Shown piece after piece: positions 7,133 to 9,402 of a DNA stretch of 9,402 nt. The DNA is from JBFLXR01 sp040757065. GTDB taxonomy: Bacteria > Pseudomonadota > Gammaproteobacteria > Burkholderiales > Gallionellaceae. The position numbers and the translations under genes were made by a program. Position 1 is the first letter of the stretch. The number at the start of each line of letters is the position of its first letter. The stretch lies in the NCBI GenBank assembly GCA_040757065.1, contig JBFLXR010000035.1, forward strand, positions 1 through 9,402, in the 5' to 3' direction. Below the pieces are notes generated by a model. It was not told the DNA's origin. It was given only the letters and a program-made list of their open reading frames with translations, and searched no databases.

Positions 7133-7154
7133 GTACGTACAAAAAGGTAAGTAT
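7117..7154. promoter_or_regulatory. Operator region of the HxlR-type regulator
   Basis: A palindrome TACTTAC-CAAAT-GTAAGTA occupies 7117-7135 (7-bp arms, 5-base spacer). A third copy of the half-site, GTAAGT, lies at 7147-7152, directly before and touching the regulator's start codon (7153). Read outward, ATACTTACC (7116-7124) and GGTAAGTAT (7146-7154) form a wider inverted repeat. HxlR proteins are winged-helix dimers that bind such palindromes, so this probably controls both qorB and the regulator itself. Confidence 0.75.
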
Positions 7155-7548
7155 GGTGTCCCAACCGCAAACCGACAATCTTTCCGGTCGCCTCATGCGC
7201 GGCGAAGTGTTCGCCGCCGCCTGTCCCTCGCGCGAAATTCTTAACCACGTTACCAGCCGCTGGGGCGTATTGGTATTGGTTGCACTGGTCGAGTCGGGCA
7301 CGCAGCGCTTCAGCGACCTGCGCCGTAAAATCGGCGGCGTCAGCGAAAAAATGCTGGCGCAAACCCTGCAGCAACTGGAAAAAGACGGCTTCATCCACCG
7401 CGAGGCTTACCCGGTGGTGCCCCCGCATGTCGAATATTCTCTCACCCCGCTGGGCGAAGAGATTGCTCGTCAGGTGCAAGGGCTGGTCGATTGGATCGAA
7501 ATCAATCTGCCGCGTATTCTGTCCGTCCGGCACGCCTGCGCGGAATGA
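7153..7548 (+). CDS. qorR: HxlR-family redox-type transcriptional regulator (YtfH/QorR)
   Basis: A 131-residue winged-helix regulator of the HxlR/DUF24 family. After a short lead it carries the conserved N-terminal Cys in AAACPSREIL (Cys24), then HVTSRWGVLVLVALVESGTQRFSDLRRKIGGVSEKMLAQTLQQLEKDGFIHREAYPVVPPHVEYSLTPLG in two overlapping stretches, which is the family's DNA-binding core. It closely resembles E. coli YtfH, also encoded next to qorB. In related QorR proteins the single conserved Cys senses diamide/quinone stress; the same is inferred here. The start at 7153 is preferred over the in-frame ATG at 7093 because AAAAAGG lies just upstream and the family begins near here; the longer form would translate the operator. 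It is divergent from qorB, and its stop overlaps the next gene's start. Confidence 0.93.
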   Translation: MVSQPQTDNLSGRLMRGEVFAAACPSREILNHVTSRWGVLVLVALVESGTQRFSDLRRKIGGVSEKMLAQTLQQLEKDGFIHREAYPVVPPHVEYSLTPLGEEIARQVQGLVDWIEINLPRILSVRHACAE

Positions 7549-7865
7549 GCAAAACGCAAACCATCGCCATCCACCCCGACGCACCGGAAAAACCGAGCGT
7601 CGGCGCAGCCTGCAACGGTTGCGGCATCTGCTGTGCGGCAGAACCCTGTCCGATGGCCGCCTTGCTGCTTCGGCAACTGCGCGGTGCCTGCCGCGCGCTG
7701 GAATGGAGCGATACCGACAGCCGCTACTACTGCGGCTTGGTACGCAATCCCGGGGGCTATCTCAAATGGCTGCCCGCCCGCCTGCACCGCCCCGCTGCCC
7801 GCTGGATTGCTTCGCGCATTTCCAGCGGAGCGGGCTGCGACTCGGGGGCGGAGTTAGAGGAGTAA
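7545..7865 (+). CDS. Cys-cluster protein, YkgJ-like (Fe-S or zinc binding)
   Basis: A 106-residue protein with eight cysteines. The main cluster reads CNGCGICCAAEPCP (Cys23, 26, 29, 30, 35: C-x2-C-x2-CC-x4-C), followed by Cys49, Cys63 (YYCGLVRNP) and Cys98. This spacing matches the YkgJ/CxxCxxCC family described as iron- or zinc-chelating; which metal is bound cannot be read. The start at 7545 (MSKTQT) overlaps the HxlR stop (ATGA), so translation is probably coupled; no separate strong ribosome site is seen. Its stop (7863-7865) abuts the start of the Dph6-like gene. No signal peptide is visible, so it is cytoplasmic. A role linked to redox regulation is inferred only from its operon. Confidence 0.85.
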   Translation: MSKTQTIAIHPDAPEKPSVGAACNGCGICCAAEPCPMAALLLRQLRGACRALEWSDTDSRYYCGLVRNPGGYLKWLPARLHRPAARWIASRISSGAGCDSGAELEE

Positions 7866-8551
7866 ATGCTGGCAATGAAATCTAAAACGTGGCTCAGCTG
7901 GAGTAGTGGGAAGGATAGCGCGTGGGCGCTGCATGTGCTGCGGCAGTCGGCGGAATACGAGGTGGCGGGGCTGTTCACTACGGTGAATGCGGCGTTCGAC
8001 CGGGTGGCGATGCATGCGGTGCGTGTCGGGCTGTTGCGCCGGCAAGCGCAGGCGGTGGGGCTGCCGCTGCATATATCGAGATTCCCTATCCGTGCTCCAA
8101 CGAACAATATGCGGCGATTATGGCCGACTTTACCGCGCAGGCCGTAGCTGCCGGGGTGCAGTGCATGGCTTTCGGCGATTTGTATCTGGAAGATGTGCGG
8201 CGCTACCGCGAAGAGCGCTTACACGGCAGCGGCATCACGCCGGTGTTTCCCTTGTGGGGCAAGCCGACCCGCGCCTTGCTTGAGGAGATGCTCGCCAGCG
8301 GTTTGCGGGCGTGTCTGACGTGCGTCGATCCGCGCGTGTTGCCTGCCGCATTCGCCGGACGCGAGCTGACCGCTGCGCTGGTGGATGCGTTGCCGGAGGG
8401 AGTCGATCCCTGCGGTGAAAACGGCGAGTTTCACACTTTTGTGTTCGATGGCCCGATGTTCAGCCAGCCTGTGGCGATTACGATGGGCGAAGTCGTCACG
8501 CGGGATGGTTTCGTGTTTGCGGACTGCTTGCCGGAGGGTAGGCAGCCCTGA
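7866..8551 (+). pseudogene. Dph6-related PP-loop ATPase gene, frameshifted by a 2-base AT duplication
   Basis: The intact frame would give about 227 residues of the diphthine-ammonia-ligase-like (Dph6-related, adenine nucleotide alpha-hydrolase fold) family. The N-terminal part (7866-8072) has the PP-loop SSGKDS (residues 13-18) and reaches LPLH69. The run ATATAT (8071-8076) then shifts the frame, and the ribosome would end at 8147 after 93 residues. From 8075 the other frame resumes the family (IEIPYPCSNEQYAA, FGDLYLEDVRRYREERL, GITPVFPLWGKPT, CVDPRVLP, DPCGENGEFHTFVFDGPMF) to the stop at 8551. Removing one AT joins CAT to ATC and restores one frame. Start at 7866 or 7875; AGAGGAG at 7856-7862 serves either. 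It could be a true mutation or a sequence error. It directly follows the Cys-cluster gene and converges on the antitoxin gene. Confidence 0.88.
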
Positions 8552-8565
8552 GCGTGCGTGATGCC

Positions 8566-8853
8566 CTAGTGCAGTGCTCTTAGCGCGACCTCGGGTTCCT
8601 TTTCCACGATGGTGAGCAGCGCGGCGGCTGCACCGGTGGGGTGGCGGCGTTGCTGCTCCCAGTTTCTGAGCGTGGCGACTTTTACGCCGATCAGCCGGGC
8701 AAATTCGCTTTGACTCAGGCCTGTTTTGGCGCGGATGGCTTTTGCATCCGGCGCATGTACATGGGTAACCTGTGCGGGCGGGCGCTCGCCGCGACGAATT
8801 TCGGCTGCTTCGCTCAGGCTTTGCTTTAAGTCTTCGAAAAGGGTTTTGTCCAT
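8566..8853 (-). CDS. higA: HigA2/NadS-type helix-turn-helix antitoxin
   Basis: A 95-residue antitoxin closely matching the NadS-family pattern: an N-terminal toxin-binding segment MDKTLFEDLKQSLSEAAEIRRGE, a linker with APDAKAIRAKTG, then a Xre-type helix-turn-helix LSQSEFARLIGVKVATLRNWEQ (residues 46-67) and a C-terminal helix ending in EVALRALH. It is expected to bind and inhibit the upstream-encoded toxin and to repress the shared promoter. A clear ribosome site AAGGAG (8866-8861) lies 7 bases before the start, with a 1-base gap after the toxin stop. The gene order toxin-then-antitoxin is typical of HigBA. Confidence 0.93.
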   Translation of the reverse strand: MDKTLFEDLKQSLSEAAEIRRGERPPAQVTHVHAPDAKAIRAKTGLSQSEFARLIGVKVATLRNWEQQRRHPTGAAAALLTIVEKEPEVALRALH

Positions 8854-8854
8854 G

Positions 8855-9166
8855 TTATAGCTCCTTAACCAGTTTTCGCAGCACGGCGGTTTCTTGTGCT
8901 GTCAGATTGTCTTTCGTACTTTTCGGGTAGGCTACCAACATTAAAATTTGGTCGTCGTCGGTGATCCAGTAGTAGATCACGCGGATTCCACCGCTTTTCC
9001 CAGTGCCGGTTCGTTTCCAGCGTAATTTGCGGATTCCGCCTCCATCCCTGATTAGATCGCCTGCATCGGGGCGTATGACCAACGCTTCTTGTAATTTTGC
9101 ATATTCAGCATCGTCCAGCAGCCCGGCAATCAGGCGGGTGAAGGTTGGGGTTTCAATAAATATCAT
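8855..9166 (-). CDS. higB: HigB2/RelE-family toxin
   Basis: A 103-residue toxin of the RelE/HigB2 type, expected to be a ribosome-dependent mRNA interferase. Conserved segments: IETPTFTRLI near the start; EYAKLQEALVIRPDAGDLI; GGGIRKLRWKRTGTGKSGGIRVIYYW (residues 42-67 in two overlapping stretches), with the basic residues that line the RelE/HigB active site; and LMLVAYPKSTKDNLT. The start is the ATG at 9166. The in-frame TTG at 9184 lies inside the promoter palindrome, upstream of the -10, and would not be transcribed from that promoter. No ribosome site precedes 9166. It is followed by the antitoxin gene after one base. It stands alone between the flagellin terminator and the Dph6-like gene. 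Confidence 0.92.
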   Translation of the reverse strand: MIFIETPTFTRLIAGLLDDAEYAKLQEALVIRPDAGDLIRDGGGIRKLRWKRTGTGKSGGIRVIYYWITDDDQILMLVAYPKSTKDNLTAQETAVLRKLVKEL

Positions 9167-9172
9167 GCCGAG

Positions 9173-9200
9173 ACTATACGCCAATGGCGTACTTCGTCAA
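9173..9200 (-). promoter_or_regulatory. Toxin-antitoxin promoter with embedded 15-bp palindrome
   Basis: On the minus strand, TTGACG (9200-9195) and TATAGT (9178-9173) are separated by 16 bases, each matching consensus at five of six positions. A perfect palindrome TACGCCA-A-TGGCGTA spans 9177-9191, covering most of the spacer and touching the -10. This is the usual place for antitoxin autorepression. The predicted start of transcription falls at about 9166, the A of the toxin ATG. Confidence 0.8.
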
Positions 9201-9213
9201 GATGAGGGAATAA

Positions 9214-9241
9214 AAAACGGGCTGCAGTTGCAGCCCGTTTT
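9214..9241. terminator. Rho-independent terminator behind flagellin
   Basis: A 12-bp stem (AAAACGGGCTGC at 9214-9225 with GCAGCCCGTTTT at 9230-9241) has a 4-base loop. On the minus strand a run of six T follows, so it ends flagellin transcription about 20 bases after the stop. It insulates the toxin promoter, whose -35 starts 14 bases further on. Confidence 0.92.
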
Positions 9242-9260
9242 GTTTGCGACGATGCGCGGA

Positions 9261-9402
9261 TTAACGCAGCAGGGTCAGCACGCCGTTAGGCAGCTGGTTG
9301 GCCTGCGCCAGCATGGCGGTACCGGCTTGTTGCAGAATCTGCGCACGGGTCATCGAGGCGGTTTCTGCGGCAAAGTCGGCGTCCATGATGCGGGAACGCG
9401 CG
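9261..9402 (-). CDS. fliC: Flagellin, C-terminal end (partial, N-terminus beyond the right edge)
   Basis: The last 46 residues of a flagellin: ARSRIMDADFAAETASM and TRAQILQQAGTAMLAQANQ, then LPNGVLTLLR and TAA. This is the conserved C-terminal D0 coiled coil that packs with the N-terminal D0 helix and is the part recognised for assembly. The form is typical of proteobacterial flagellins. The stop is at 9263-9261 with the terminator directly behind. The gene shows that the host makes flagella, the only lifestyle evidence in this window. Confidence 0.95.
   Translation of the reverse strand, partial: ARSRIMDADFAAETASMTRAQILQQAGTAMLAQANQLPNGVLTLLR

Noticed and set aside
7071..7394. N-terminal extension of QorB to 7394
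   Set aside because: It would cross the shared operator and the divergent regulator gene; the Rossmann loop and ribosome site fix the start at 7070.
8071..8076. Phase-variable AT repeat in the Dph6-like gene
   Set aside because: Three AT units are too few for frequent slippage; a single mutation or a sequence error is more likely.
9167..9184. Upstream TTG start for the toxin
   Set aside because: The TTG lies in the centre of the promoter palindrome, upstream of the -10 box, so the main promoter could not transcribe it.
1..9402. CRISPR array, tRNA, rRNA, insertion sequence or attachment site
   Set aside because: No regularly spaced repeats, cloverleaf-like stretches, transposase genes or terminal inverted repeats were noticed on reading both strands.

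Overview
The window looks like chromosomal DNA of a flagellated, mostly GC-rich Gram-negative bacterium. The partial flagellin C-terminus, the qorB/HxlR pair, the lipoprotein and outer-membrane signals and the GGDEF/EAL architecture all fit a betaproteobacterium. That placement is inference; no rRNA or other phylogenetic marker is present.

Layout, left to right. (1) 1-3787, minus strand: a two-gene operon of a lipoprotein substrate-binding protein (NrtA/SsuA/TauA type) and, with an ATGA stop/start overlap, a large membrane-anchored PAS-PAS-PAS-GGDEF-EAL protein that runs off the left edge. No ABC permease or ATPase is next to it, so the binding protein probably serves as a periplasmic sensor for c-di-GMP signalling. 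(2) 3788-4645: an intergenic region, a small outer-membrane beta-barrel gene on the plus strand, and a strong bidirectional terminator. (3) 4646-5485, minus: a SRPBCC-fold gene preceded by a small cysteine-containing gene of unknown function. (4) 5598-6089, minus: a visibly AT-richer gene for a small exported protein with a BamE-like C-terminal half. (5) 6213-7865: the divergent qorB / HxlR-regulator pair with a clear palindromic operator. The regulator is followed by an overlapping Cys-cluster (YkgJ-like) gene. (6) 7866-8551, plus: a Dph6-related PP-loop ATPase gene interrupted by a two-base AT duplication. (7) 8566-9166, minus: a HigB2/HigA2 (RelE toxin / NadS-type antitoxin) module whose promoter carries a perfect 15-bp palindrome between -35 and -10. 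(8) 9214-9402, minus: a terminator and the C-terminal end of a flagellin gene.

How the parts work together. The binding protein and the GGDEF/EAL protein form one translationally coupled sensory unit. qorB and its regulator share a control region that would respond to quinone/redox stress, and the Cys-cluster and Dph6-like genes may be co-transcribed with the regulator. The toxin-antitoxin pair is self-contained and lies just behind the flagellin terminator. The item most worth following is the binding-protein/c-di-GMP pair. The frameshift, the two operators and the possibly leaderless toxin message come next. No CRISPR array, transposon, tRNA or rRNA was seen, and no stretch over 300 bases lacks a gene.
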